Shown: piece by piece, positions 1-6,767 of the stretch
Layout of the letters: every line of letters starts with the position of its first letter
Position numbering within the stretch: the first letter of the stretch is position 1
Assembly (NCBI GenBank): GCA_030642465.1
Contig: DAOWNS010000081.1
Coordinates: forward strand, 1 to 7,575
Origin: Candidatus Thorarchaeota archaeon
GTDB taxonomy: Archaea; Asgardarchaeota; Thorarchaeia; Thorarchaeales; Thorarchaeaceae
Direction: 5' to 3'
DNA length: 7,575 bases
Position numbers and translations under genes: made by a program
Notes under the pieces: generated by a model
What the model was told of the DNA's origin: nothing
Database searches by the model: none
The model's input: only the letters and a program-made list of their open reading frames with translations

Positions 1-2
1 AA

Positions 3-266
3 GACCGAAGACGCTCAAAAACTTTTTTAAAAGAAGAACAGCTTCGATCACGGCAACAACTCACGGAATGGGAAGAAATCGAAAAGAAAACCCTTGAAGC
101 GGAAGCCGCCAGGATTGAACTTGAGGCAGACCATACGGAAGCGCTTGAATTTCATGTACTTTGGTTAAAAGAAAAGGAACTGGAAGCGCTCAAGGAAAAG
201 ATAGCCAAGGAAGCAGAGGAGAAACGGCAGGAAGAAGAAACGAAACGCCTTGATTATTGCGCATAA
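3..266 (+). CDS. C-terminal part of a charged, probably coiled-coil protein (5' end outside window)
   Basis: The frame is open from the left edge to a TAA at 264-266, giving 87 residues with no ATG, GTG or TTG, so the gene must begin upstream of the window. The sequence is extremely rich in Glu, Lys, Ala and Leu, for example EKELEALKEKIAKEAEEKR near residues 57-75, with hydrophobic residues spaced as in an amphipathic helix or coiled coil. There is no catalytic motif or membrane segment. The last 17 bases overlap the TTG used as the nadA start. I do not recognise the family. Alternatively this may not be a separate gene: a one-base shift in the purine-rich tract around 227-246 would join it to nadA as an N-terminal extension. 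Real coding is fairly likely; function is unknown. Confidence 0.5.
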   Translation, partial: DRRRSKTFLKEEQLRSRQQLTEWEEIEKKTLEAEAARIELEADHTEALEFHVLWLKEKELEALKEKIAKEAEEKRQEEETKRLDYCA

Positions 267-1155
267 CTATCAGCTTCTTGAGATTCAGAAGATTGCCGAC
301 TTCGTTGGGGATTCCTTGCAGCTGGCGATAAAATCTGCTGAAGCGAAAGGATACGATCTTGTGATTTTCTGTGGCGTCAAATTCATGGCGGAAATGGCTG
401 CTGTTCTTTCCCCAGATGTCCCGGTCTATATTCCTGCACCTGAAGCTTTGTGCCCGCTTGCATCTTTTGTTTCTGCTGATAAGGTGCGGGCGATGAAGCA
501 GGAACACCCTGATGCTCCGGTGGTTGTTTACGTCAACACAACCGCGGAAACAAAATCATCTTGTGATATCGTATGCACATCAAGCACTGCCGTAGAAATT
601 GTGGAAAGTCTGGGGGTTGACAAGGTTCTGTTTGGCCCTGACAAGAATTTGGCTGAATACGTGAGAAGACAAACGGGTATCGAGATTGTAGACATAGAAC
701 CCAAGGGTCATTGCTATGTTCACAAAATGTTTGATGTCGCTCAGATTGCATTGTTGAAGGAGGAGTATCCTGACGCGGTTGTTCTTGCACACCCCGAATG
801 TCATCCTGAGGTTCAAGATGTGGCTGACCATATAGCTTCTACTGGCAAGATGGCGAAAATCGTCGAGGAATCACCATCCAAGACCTTCATCATTGCAACA
901 GAAGTTGGCTTGGTTGAACAATTACAGGACAACCATCCCGACAAGACAATTCTCCCTGCATATGATGGTGCAATTTGCATTCAGATGAAGAAGAACTCGC
1001 TGGAGAAGATCGTTGAGGTCTTGGATGACTTGCCAGAGAGAAATCTTGTGACAGTCCCCCCGCATATGATTGGTCACATCCGAGAAACTATTGAACGAAT
1101 GTATCAAGCGCTTGGCCGTCCATCCCTAGCTAGCACAGCCAGCCAACAGAGTTGA
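250..1155 (+). CDS. nadA: Quinolinate synthase NadA (N-terminus unresolved)
   Basis: NadA is a cytosolic [4Fe-4S] enzyme that condenses iminoaspartate with dihydroxyacetone phosphate to quinolinate in de novo NAD synthesis. Numbering from TTG 250, the sequence shows the AHNYQ motif (4-8), the IADFVGDSLQLA stretch, the NTTAE motif, HPEC, an ASTGKM stretch, and three cysteines that match the cluster ligands: C68 (EALCPLA), C155 (KGHCYVH) and C243 (AICIQMK). Their spacing agrees with the short NadA of Thermotoga and Pyrococcus. The 301 residues lack about 14 expected at the N-terminus. Codons just upstream (235-249) read KKKRNA, which is family-like, but the frame closes at TAG 202-204 and contains no start codon before TTG 250. 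Either TTG is used, or a frameshift separates the true N-terminus. The last ~13 residues form a Ser/Ala-rich tail. No nadB or nadC is visible nearby. The function call is firm; the start is not. Confidence 0.93.
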   Translation: MIIAHNYQLLEIQKIADFVGDSLQLAIKSAEAKGYDLVIFCGVKFMAEMAAVLSPDVPVYIPAPEALCPLASFVSADKVRAMKQEHPDAPVVVYVNTTAETKSSCDIVCTSSTAVEIVESLGVDKVLFGPDKNLAEYVRRQTGIEIVDIEPKGHCYVHKMFDVAQIALLKEEYPDAVVLAHPECHPEVQDVADHIASTGKMAKIVEESPSKTFIIATEVGLVEQLQDNHPDKTILPAYDGAICIQMKKNSLEKIVEVLDDLPERNLVTVPPHMIGHIRETIERMYQALGRPSLASTASQQS

Positions 1156-1162
1156 AACGAAA

Positions 1163-1816
1163 CTACATGGGTTCGATCATGGCCAACAATTCTGACACCT
1201 GCTGAATAACTGGCCCTTCATGTCCCGCGCGCCGGAAGTCATCCTCTCTGAACATGCCTTCCACACCAACGAATTTGCAGAATCCCTTGGACCGCTCGTA
1301 GTCTTTCAACGAGTCTCCAACAAAGAGAGTGTCGCTAAGTCGAATGCCGTGTTCTGCTTTAATGTGCTCGAAGTGGTGTTTGCCTTTCTCGAATCCGGGC
1401 TTGTAGCCAACAACTTCCACAAAACACGTTGAGAGTTCCCTCTTGGCGAAATACTCAGCAATAATCGGTTGGTAGGTGGAGGATGAAACGAAGACGTTGA
1501 TGTCCATTTGATTCAATTGAGTGAGTGTATCCACAACATCCGGAAACAGTTGTTGCTCGAAGATTCTCTCAATCTTCGGTTTTTCGAATTCTTCGATTGC
1601 CCGTTCGTTCTGTTCGCAGCCTGGGAAGTTTAGATTAACTTGATGCTCATAGGGCAAGCCCGTCGTGGATTTGTATCGATTCGATGCCTCGTCGTATTCA
1701 ACATCATAGTACTTCATCATGATTTGGATACCTATGTTCGCCAAGAATGGCATGCTGTCCGCTAGTGTACCATCAAAATCGAAAATGAAGGCACTACACC
1801 GAAGCTTCTTTGTCAT
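1163..1816 (-). CDS. HAD-superfamily hydrolase, phosphoglycolate-phosphatase-like
   Basis: This is a 217-residue soluble haloacid dehalogenase-type phosphatase. Motif I is FDFDGTLADS, with nucleophile D13 and acid/base D15. Residues ~20-90 form an alpha-helical cap of the C1 type. Motif II is VFVSSST (Ser at ~111-112). A motif III lysine lies in FEKGKHH (K144 or K146), and motif IV is FVGDSLKDYE (D168, D172) with Mg2+-binding acids. All catalytic motifs are intact, so it should be active on a small phosphorylated metabolite. The substrate cannot be read from the sequence; phosphoglycolate or a sugar phosphate are the usual possibilities. The ATG at 1816 has AGGA seven bases upstream (plus-strand TCCT, 1824-1827). 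The gene converges on nadA and is divergent from the exchanger, so it is probably transcribed alone. Confidence 0.9.
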   Translation of the reverse strand: MTKKLRCSAFIFDFDGTLADSMPFLANIGIQIMMKYYDVEYDEASNRYKSTTGLPYEHQVNLNFPGCEQNERAIEEFEKPKIERIFEQQLFPDVVDTLTQLNQMDINVFVSSSTYQPIIAEYFAKRELSTCFVEVVGYKPGFEKGKHHFEHIKAEHGIRLSDTLFVGDSLKDYERSKGFCKFVGVEGMFREDDFRRAGHEGPVIQQVSELLAMIEPM

Positions 1817-1863
1817 GCTTAATTCCTACCCTATTCAGAAAGCATCCCGTCTACGTGGAGTTG

Positions 1864-1871
1864 GCTTTTAG
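1864..1871 (-). promoter_or_regulatory. Possible TATA element for the HAD gene
   Basis: On the minus strand this reads CTAAAAGC, preceded by CGAAAC, which resembles an archaeal BRE plus TATA box. A transcription start about 25 bases downstream would give a leader of roughly 25-30 bases containing the AGGA ribosome site. The match is weak and rests on position as much as sequence. Confidence 0.2.
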
Positions 1872-1930
1872 TCAGTTTCGGTTTACACACATTCACACCA
1901 ATCCTTCTTTCACAGAATTGATGAGGGTGA

Positions 1931-1939
1931 GATTTATTT
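1931..1939 (+). promoter_or_regulatory. Possible TATA element for the cation exchanger gene
   Basis: GATTTATTT, preceded by purine-rich GGGTGA, sits about 45 bases before the chosen ATG at 1977. Initiation ~25 bases downstream would leave a short leader that just includes the GGAG site. If this is the TATA box, the TTG at 1938 lies inside the promoter and cannot be the translation start. Confidence 0.3.
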
Positions 1940-1964
1940 GGCGGTTCCTTCTCCTCGTGCTTCT

Positions 1965-1968
1965 GGAG
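1965..1968 (+). promoter_or_regulatory. Shine-Dalgarno site (GGAG) that sets the exchanger start
   Basis: GGAG lies eight bases before ATG 1977. The alternative TTG 13 codons upstream has no comparable site, and the extra residues (AVPSPRASG...) do not look like the start of a membrane protein. This favours ATG 1977. Confidence 0.6.
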
Positions 1969-1976
1969 AATCAAAT

Positions 1977-3140
1977 ATGAAGCTCAAGATTTGGCAGCTA
2001 TCCTATCTGGTTGGAATGACACTAGTTCTCTCATTCATGGCAATGGACGCACTTGGCGTTCACGGGCTTGAAGGTATCACACCTTGGGTAGAGCTCATAG
2101 GCGGTGTCATGCTGATTGCAGGATCTTGTGAAGCATTTGTTCTCTCGGTGGAAGGTATCGCGCATAGATATAATCTAACAGATTATGTGGCCGGCATCTA
2201 TGCCAGTATTGCTAGCACGATACCTGAGCTCTCGGTGATAACATTCCTCATTCTTGCTGAGCAGTACGAGCTTGCCTGGGTGCTTGCTCTAGCTACCATC
2301 TTCATGAACTCCATTGTATTTGCGATTTACACACTCATGCTTCCAAAAGACAAACATGGGGATTACAAGCTGCCTGATGCGATCATGTGGGTCGGCAGTG
2401 ACTTGCTCTCCATGGGATCTGTCATCAGCCTCTCGGTTGGCCTCTCGATGTTGATAGTCTTCGTGTTCTCCTTGGAGAATCCAGCGTTGCCTCGATTCCT
2501 TAATTGGGGTGAACTCATAATGTTTGGATCGGTTCTTCTGACTGTTTTTGTTGCATACTTGTATCGGATTACTAAGTACTATGGCCGTGTAGATCCAACA
2601 TCAGACGATCACATAATGGCCGGCAAGGTGCATCACGAACCCATGCCCAAAAGAACACTAGCCATATTTCTGATTCTCGCTTCCCTTGGCGCACTGATTG
2701 GCGGTGAGGCACTTGCAAATTTCGCGCACTTCGCAGAGCACACGATGAATTTGAACTTCCTTTATGCCGCTCTTCTACTGGTCGTATTCGCAGGTACTCC
2801 AGAGTACATCATTGTTGCATCCAGCCACAGGAAGGATGAGATAGAAATCGCGCTATCTAACGCGTTCGGTGGCATTGTGCAAGTCTTCTTCGTGGTCTTT
2901 GCCTACACGTGCCTCGCTGCAGGCATAATTGGCGGCTTACTTCTTGGCCACGTTGATGTGATTCCAATTGACCTGTTCTCGGTTGTGCTGTTGTTCTTTG
3001 CGTTCCCGACAATGTTCATTCTGCATCGGTTCATCGCAGACGACTCCAAGGTGAACGCTCTAGAGTCCATCGCAATGATTGCAGTGTTCGTCATGATGCT
3101 CTATGTACTGCTGACATTTGGAATCTACCCGCTTAACTAG
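1977..3140 (+). CDS. CaCA-superfamily cation (probably Ca2+) exchanger, divergent
   Basis: This is a 387-residue integral membrane protein with about ten hydrophobic segments arranged as two related halves split by a charged loop near residues 200-227, as in Ca2+/cation antiporters. The first half carries an alpha-1-like repeat: VEGIAHRYNLTDYVAG followed by STIPEL with acidic E84, then FMNSIVF with N111. The second half carries the alpha-2-like repeat: AGTPEY with E276, a charged turn SHRKDE, then LSNAFGGIVQVFF with N295. In characterised CaCA proteins the paired acidic residues coordinate the transported cation. Neither repeat has the classical GTS(x)PE wording, and the second ending (GGIVQ) is reminiscent of the H+/Ca2+ (CAX) branch, so the counter-ion (Na+ or H+) and subfamily are open. 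A calcium P-type ATPase lies downstream on the same strand, which supports a Ca2+ role. The superfamily call is fairly secure; the substrate is inferred. Confidence 0.82.
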   Translation: MKLKIWQLSYLVGMTLVLSFMAMDALGVHGLEGITPWVELIGGVMLIAGSCEAFVLSVEGIAHRYNLTDYVAGIYASIASTIPELSVITFLILAEQYELAWVLALATIFMNSIVFAIYTLMLPKDKHGDYKLPDAIMWVGSDLLSMGSVISLSVGLSMLIVFVFSLENPALPRFLNWGELIMFGSVLLTVFVAYLYRITKYYGRVDPTSDDHIMAGKVHHEPMPKRTLAIFLILASLGALIGGEALANFAHFAEHTMNLNFLYAALLLVVFAGTPEYIIVASSHRKDEIEIALSNAFGGIVQVFFVVFAYTCLAAGIIGGLLLGHVDVIPIDLFSVVLLFFAFPTMFILHRFIADDSKVNALESIAMIAVFVMMLYVLLTFGIYPLN

Positions 3141-3245
3141 AGGTTTACACTCTTAGCATTTGGGCGGTACACTTCAATCATTAGTTACTCATTCAACTAG
3201 AAGAAGGAAGAACCCCTCTGCAATGCGGATTATTTATGAAAAATC

Positions 3246-3265
3246 GCATGAGGCGGGAAGATGAA
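3246..3265 (+). repeat. Copy 1 of a 20-base initiation-like sequence
   Basis: This copy (GAGGCGGGAAGATG core) matches 18 of 20 bases of the segment at 6363-6382, which contains the ribosome site and ATG of the DUF3303-like gene. Here its ATG (3261) opens a different frame that runs to 3521, into the ATPase gene, and looks non-coding. It may be coincidence or a relic of duplicated leader DNA. Confidence 0.35.
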
Positions 3266-3382
3266 AACAAGGTTCCACTTTCTCGTTATGAAGCGATTAA
3301 CAGCTGTTTCCATAAAAGGGTTTTTATTGAATTGTTTTGGCATTCCGACACATCCACCACGAGGATACCCTCGTCAGGTATT

Positions 3383-3386
3383 GGAG
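3383..3386 (+). promoter_or_regulatory. Shine-Dalgarno site (GGAG) that sets the ATPase start
   Basis: GGAG lies eight bases before ATG 3395, the same spacing as for the exchanger. The protein beginning there (MSEHKWHS...) has the usual short cytosolic N-terminus of type II pumps, whereas the longer reading from ATG 3236 has no good site. Confidence 0.6.
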
Positions 3387-3394
3387 CGCCAAAC

Positions 3395-6217
3395 ATGTCC
3401 GAACACAAATGGCACAGCAACGATGTTGCGTACGCAGCAAAGCATCTTAACACTACGATGGAAGGAATCTCCAATTCTGAGGCGGAAACACGTCTTGAAA
3501 CCCATGGATACAACGAGCTAGTCACCCTTGGCCGCATCAGCCCACTCCGAATGTTCCTAGGGCAATTCACCGACCCCATGGTCATCATTCTTCTCGTTGC
3601 CATAGTCATCTCCGTTTTCGCATCAATAGTGGGGGGTGAAGGTGACCATGGATTCATTGACGCAATAGTGATCTCTGCGATTGTTATCTTCAATGCAGTA
3701 TTCGGTTTTGTTCAGGAGTATAAGTCGGAGCAGGCGCTTGAAGCTCTCAAGGAGATGGCTGCACCGCGTGCCCTTGTCATGAGAGATGGTCTGTGGATAG
3801 AGATTGACTCGAAACAACTGGTCCCGGGTGATATTGTTGCGCTTGAGTCAGGAGCCCGCGTCCCTGCCGACGGCAGGGTTGTCTACGCTGTGGGATTCTC
3901 TATAGATGAAGCAGTTCTAACAGGAGAATCAATGGCTGTACGTAAGGTTGTTGATCCACTTCATCTTCGCAATCCAGTAATAGCTGATATGACCAATATG
4001 ATCTTCTCTGGCACTACGGTTGTGTCCGGCAAGGGCAGAGCTATTGTCACAGCCACTGGAATGAACACAGAGTTCGGTAAGATTGCCGAGATGGTTCAAG
4101 AGAGCGAGAAGGACATGACTCCTCTCCAGCATGATCTTGAAGACTTGGGAAAGAAACTAGGCATTGTTGTGATTGTACTGGTTGCTATCGTTTTCGCTGC
4201 AGAGGTGCTTCGCAATGTGGGCGGGATGATGGAGATGCTATTGACTGCAATCGCCCTTGCAGTTTCCGCTATCCCAGAGGGACTCCCTGCGGTTGTCACA
4301 ATAACACTTGCCATTGGAGTTCAGCGAATGGTCCAGAAAAACGCAATTGTCCGTAGACTCCCGTCTGTGGAAACCCTTGGCTCTACAACTATTATTGCTT
4401 CTGACAAGACGGGGACCATCACCAAGAATGAAATGACAGTGACGAATTTTTTCGTCAATGGGATGACTATCGACGTGACAGGCGTCGGGTACAACAAGGA
4501 AGGACAGTTCTTCCAAGCGGGTAAGGAGTTTGACATCCATCAAGACCCACACGCCATCAAACTGATTGAGATAGGTCAGCTCTGCGGCAATGCCTTGCTT
4601 CAAGAAGATTTGTCGGGCAGAGGCGATTGGACCATCGTAGGTGATCCGACCGAGGGCGCTCTGTTGGTGGTAGCTGAAAAAGCAGGTGTATCATACGATA
4701 AGACGCGTAAAGACTACACGGAGATAACAGAGATCTCTTTCGATTCAGCTAGGAAGAGGATGACCTCCATTTGCAGCGGTCCCGATGAAAGCCTAACGGC
4801 GTTTTCCAATGGTGCTCCAGAGGTTCTTTTGTCTCTCTGTAGTCTTATTTACGAGAACGGCACTGTTAGACCTCTAAAGGAGGATGAGCGCGAGAGCATC
4901 CTCGAAGTAGCTAGTGGTTTCGCTGAGAAAGCCCTTCGGATTTTGGCTTTCGCCTACAGGGACCTCGACCACGAGATTCCCGATTGGGACGCCGAGGAGG
5001 TTGAAAGGGATCTTGTGTTTGTCGGGCTTCAGGGAATGATTGACCCGCCGCGCGATGAGGTTCTTGAAGCGATGGCTACATGCGCAAAGGCGGGAATTCG
5101 CCCAATCATGATAACCGGGGACCACGAGCTTACAGCGCGGGCCATTGCCTATGAAGTCGGTCTCATCGAACGTGATGGTCAAGTTGTTACCGGAGCCATG
5201 ATTGATGATATGACTGTTGAGGAGTTTGACGCGATTGTCGATACGTGCAATGTCTATGCAAGAGTAGCTCCCGAACATAAACTACGTATCGTCGAGGCAC
5301 TCAAAGGCCACAATCAAGTCGTCGCCATGACTGGGGATGGTGTTAATGACGCTCCGGCGGTAAAGGCCGCAGACGTAGGAATCGCTATGGGAATACGGGG
5401 TGCAGATGTCACGAAGGAAGCCTCTGATGTTATATTAGTTGACGACAACTTCGCGACCATTGTTTCAGCTGTTGAGAAGGGTAGGGAGATTTATTCCAAC
5501 ATCCGCAAATTCGTCCGTTTCTTGCTGGCGGCTAACTTCGATGAGGTGTTCCTCATCTTTACAATGATAATGATTGGTTTGCCCTTGCCAATCACTGCAA
5601 TTCAGATACTCTGGTTGAATCTTGCCACTGACGGGTTTCCTGCTCTGGCCTTGGGTGTTGATCCTCCTGAGAAAGGTGTGATGGATCGGCCTCCAAGGAA
5701 ACCTGGCAAGAAGATGATGGATCGAGGCATGATGTCTTTCATCCTTGTGGCTGGGTTTGTTGCGTTCTTGGCTTCAGCTTTCGCATTCTTGTGGTCACTG
5801 ACAGTATACGGTGGCTGGATTCCCGGCCTTACCGGGGACGCCGTGAACTGGGCTACAGATGTGTCAAGCGTCACTGGTCTGACATGGGATTACGTGCTGA
5901 CGCATGCTCGAACAGCAGCTTTCGTCAGCGTCGTCATTTTCGAGCTTCTATTCGTGTGGAACTGTCGAGATGAGTATCATCCTGTCTGGAAGACCCACAT
6001 CACGGATTCGAAGGTGCTGATGGCTGCAGTTCTGTTGTCGATTGTATTGACTCTTGCTACCGTATATGTGCCATTCATAGCAGTCCTATTCCAGACGGTT
6101 CCGTTGAACCCATTGGACTGGGTTGTGATCATTCTCGTATGTATACCAGCACTCTTCATACCGCCCCACATCTTGTTTGGTCACTACAGAGAACAGAAAA
6201 CTACAACAGCTGCCTAA
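3395..6217 (+). CDS. Type IIA (SERCA-like) Ca2+-transporting P-type ATPase
   Basis: This 940-residue membrane pump should export Ca2+ from the cytosol using ATP. In order it has: a short N-terminal cation-ATPase domain, M1-M2, the actuator domain with TGES (176-179), M3-M4 with PEGLPA (294-299), the phosphorylation motif DKTGT (D337), a nucleotide domain with FDSARKRMT, TGD (574-576), MTGDGVNDAPA (645-655), and M5-M10. Calcium ligands known from SERCA are all present: E295 (M4), N714 and E717 (M5, NFDE), N742, T745 and D746 (M6, NLATD), and E850 in M8, so both Ca2+ sites look complete. One oddity is SNGAPE at 471-476, where the near-universal Lys of KGAPE is N472. The start at 3395 is chosen by the GGAG site and by family length; the frame is open to ATG 3236. 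The co-oriented exchanger upstream supports a joint Ca2+ role. Confidence 0.95.
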   Translation: MSEHKWHSNDVAYAAKHLNTTMEGISNSEAETRLETHGYNELVTLGRISPLRMFLGQFTDPMVIILLVAIVISVFASIVGGEGDHGFIDAIVISAIVIFNAVFGFVQEYKSEQALEALKEMAAPRALVMRDGLWIEIDSKQLVPGDIVALESGARVPADGRVVYAVGFSIDEAVLTGESMAVRKVVDPLHLRNPVIADMTNMIFSGTTVVSGKGRAIVTATGMNTEFGKIAEMVQESEKDMTPLQHDLEDLGKKLGIVVIVLVAIVFAAEVLRNVGGMMEMLLTAIALAVSAIPEGLPAVVTITLAIGVQRMVQKNAIVRRLPSVETLGSTTIIASDKTGTITKNEMTVTNFFVNGMTIDVTGVGYNKEGQFFQAGKEFDIHQDPHAIKLIEIGQLCGNALLQEDLSGRGDWTIVGDPTEGALLVVAEKAGVSYDKTRKDYTEITEISFDSARKRMTSICSGPDESLTAFSNGAPEVLLSLCSLIYENGTVRPLKEDERESILEVASGFAEKALRILAFAYRDLDHEIPDWDAEEVERDLVFVGLQGMIDPPRDEVLEAMATCAKAGIRPIMITGDHELTARAIAYEVGLIERDGQVVTGAMIDDMTVEEFDAIVDTCNVYARVAPEHKLRIVEALKGHNQVVAMTGDGVNDAPAVKAADVGIAMGIRGADVTKEASDVILVDDNFATIVSAVEKGREIYSNIRKFVRFLLAANFDEVFLIFTMIMIGLPLPITAIQILWLNLATDGFPALALGVDPPEKGVMDRPPRKPGKKMMDRGMMSFILVAGFVAFLASAFAFLWSLTVYGGWIPGLTGDAVNWATDVSSVTGLTWDYVLTHARTAAFVSVVIFELLFVWNCRDEYHPVWKTHITDSKVLMAAVLLSIVLTLATVYVPFIAVLFQTVPLNPLDWVVIILVCIPALFIPPHILFGHYREQKTTTAA

Positions 6218-6362
6218 GATACCGCATGGTTGAAACGAACTATGACAGCGGCCTCTTTTCAAACCAAGAGAGCATGCTGTCCCAGCGGGGGGATTGTGAG
6301 TTATTCGTTTAGTAGAACGGTCGGAGAACTCTTATGCAACAGGGCATACATACTGGCAAACA

Positions 6363-6382
6363 GCATGAGGCGAGAAAATGAA
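6363..6382 (+). repeat. Copy 2 of the 20-base initiation-like sequence; ribosome site of the DUF3303-like gene
   Basis: GAGG at 6367-6370 lies seven bases before ATG 6378 and is a good Shine-Dalgarno site. The surrounding 20 bases match 3246-3265 at 18 positions, differing only by two G/A changes. Confidence 0.5.
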
Positions 6383-6665
6383 GTACATCGCAATCTGGGA
6401 ATACGATCCTAAGGACTTGGACGCGGTTCAGGCTAAATGGAAGAAGCTTGGAGAGGTTCGCAAGAAGAAGCCAGGGCTCTTCCCGAAGTCGCTATCGAAG
6501 GCGTATGTGATGTTTGACGGCACTGCAGGCTTCCAGTTGTACGAGGCTGATAGCGCTGATCAGATATCGGGTATGGTTGCCTATTACACTCCTGAAGTGG
6601 AGTTTCGATTCACTCCGATTACAGAGCTGAAAGAAGCAGCCGCTGCCTATGAGAAACTGAAATAG
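6378..6665 (+). CDS. Small DUF3303-like protein of unknown function
   Basis: This is a 95-residue soluble protein with no membrane segment or signal peptide. It opens with a beta-strand-like MKYIAIWEYDP, followed by a basic helix (AVQAKWKKLGEVRKKK), a central strand (AYVMFDGTAGFQLYEAD), a further helix and a strand VEFRFTPI, ending in an Ala/Glu helix. This order of strands and helices, the opening, and the F..TP element resemble DUF3303, expected to form a small ferredoxin-like alpha/beta fold, often dimeric. No catalytic residues are evident. The start has a good GAGG site. It lies 160 bases after the ATPase stop with no strong terminator between, so occasional co-transcription is possible, but no functional link is shown. 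The family assignment is from memory of the pattern and is moderate. Confidence 0.75.
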   Translation: MKYIAIWEYDPKDLDAVQAKWKKLGEVRKKKPGLFPKSLSKAYVMFDGTAGFQLYEADSADQISGMVAYYTPEVEFRFTPITELKEAAAAYEKLK

Positions 6666-6684
6666 CAGTAAGCTAACTCACGGG

Positions 6685-6698
6685 TTTCCTTTTCATTT
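6685..6698 (+). terminator. Possible T-rich terminator after the DUF3303-like gene
   Basis: TTTCCTTTTCATTT starts 20 bases after the stop, without a hairpin. Archaeal RNA polymerase commonly stops at T-rich tracts, and the location between convergent genes fits. The tract is interrupted, so confidence is low. Confidence 0.3.
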
Positions 6699-6767
6699 GT
6701 ACGTGGCATGCTATCCTACCCATATGTGGCTAGCCTAGATTCTTGTGATATTCGGGTGCAATCGGGC

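Larger units (their letters stand above)
3141..3394 (+). other. 254-base non-coding gap and probable leader of the ATPase gene
   Basis: No convincing gene is present. Two AT-rich stretches could be TATA elements for the ATPase: TTATTTAT (3229-3236), giving a leader of about 135 bases, or TTTTTATT (3321-3328), giving a leader of about 45 bases. The ATPase frame is open back to ATG 3236, but the extra 53 residues are not family-like. A sequence resembling a ribosome site plus start codon (3246-3265) sits inside the gap. No strong T-rich terminator follows the exchanger, so read-through into the ATPase is possible. Confidence 0.4.

Noticed and set aside
533..790. Antisense open frames inside nadA
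   Set aside because: They oppose conserved NadA motifs and show no protein-like pattern of their own.
1938..1976. TTG start for the exchanger, 13 codons upstream
   Set aside because: It lies in a probable TATA element and has no ribosome site; ATG 1977 has GGAG eight bases upstream.
3135..3201. AACTAGA occurring twice after the exchanger, and a 5-base inverted repeat TAGTT/AACTA
   Set aside because: The first copy overlaps the stop codon and both motifs are too short to separate from chance.
3236..3394. N-terminal extension of the ATPase by 53 residues from ATG 3236
   Set aside because: The added residues do not resemble the family, there is no good ribosome site, and ATG 3395 has GGAG at ideal spacing and gives the usual protein length.
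3261..3521. Open frame of 86 codons with a good ribosome site
   Set aside because: It overlaps the ATPase by over 120 bases, and its second half is just the ATPase read out of frame; there is no recognisable protein pattern. The initiation-like sequence itself is kept as a finding.
4238..4603. Antisense open frame of 121 codons inside the ATPase gene
   Set aside because: It lies opposite highly conserved pump coding sequence and has no recognisable domain; it is a shadow of the real gene. The same applies to antisense frames at 3286-3693 and 4874-5278.
6230..6412. Short plus-strand open frame between the ATPase and the DUF3303-like gene
   Set aside because: TTG start, no ribosome site, no domain-like pattern, and overlap with the better-supported gene at 6378.
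6728..6735. Palindrome GGCTAGCC between convergent genes
   Set aside because: Eight bases only, no loop and no T run, so it is neither a convincing terminator nor an operator.
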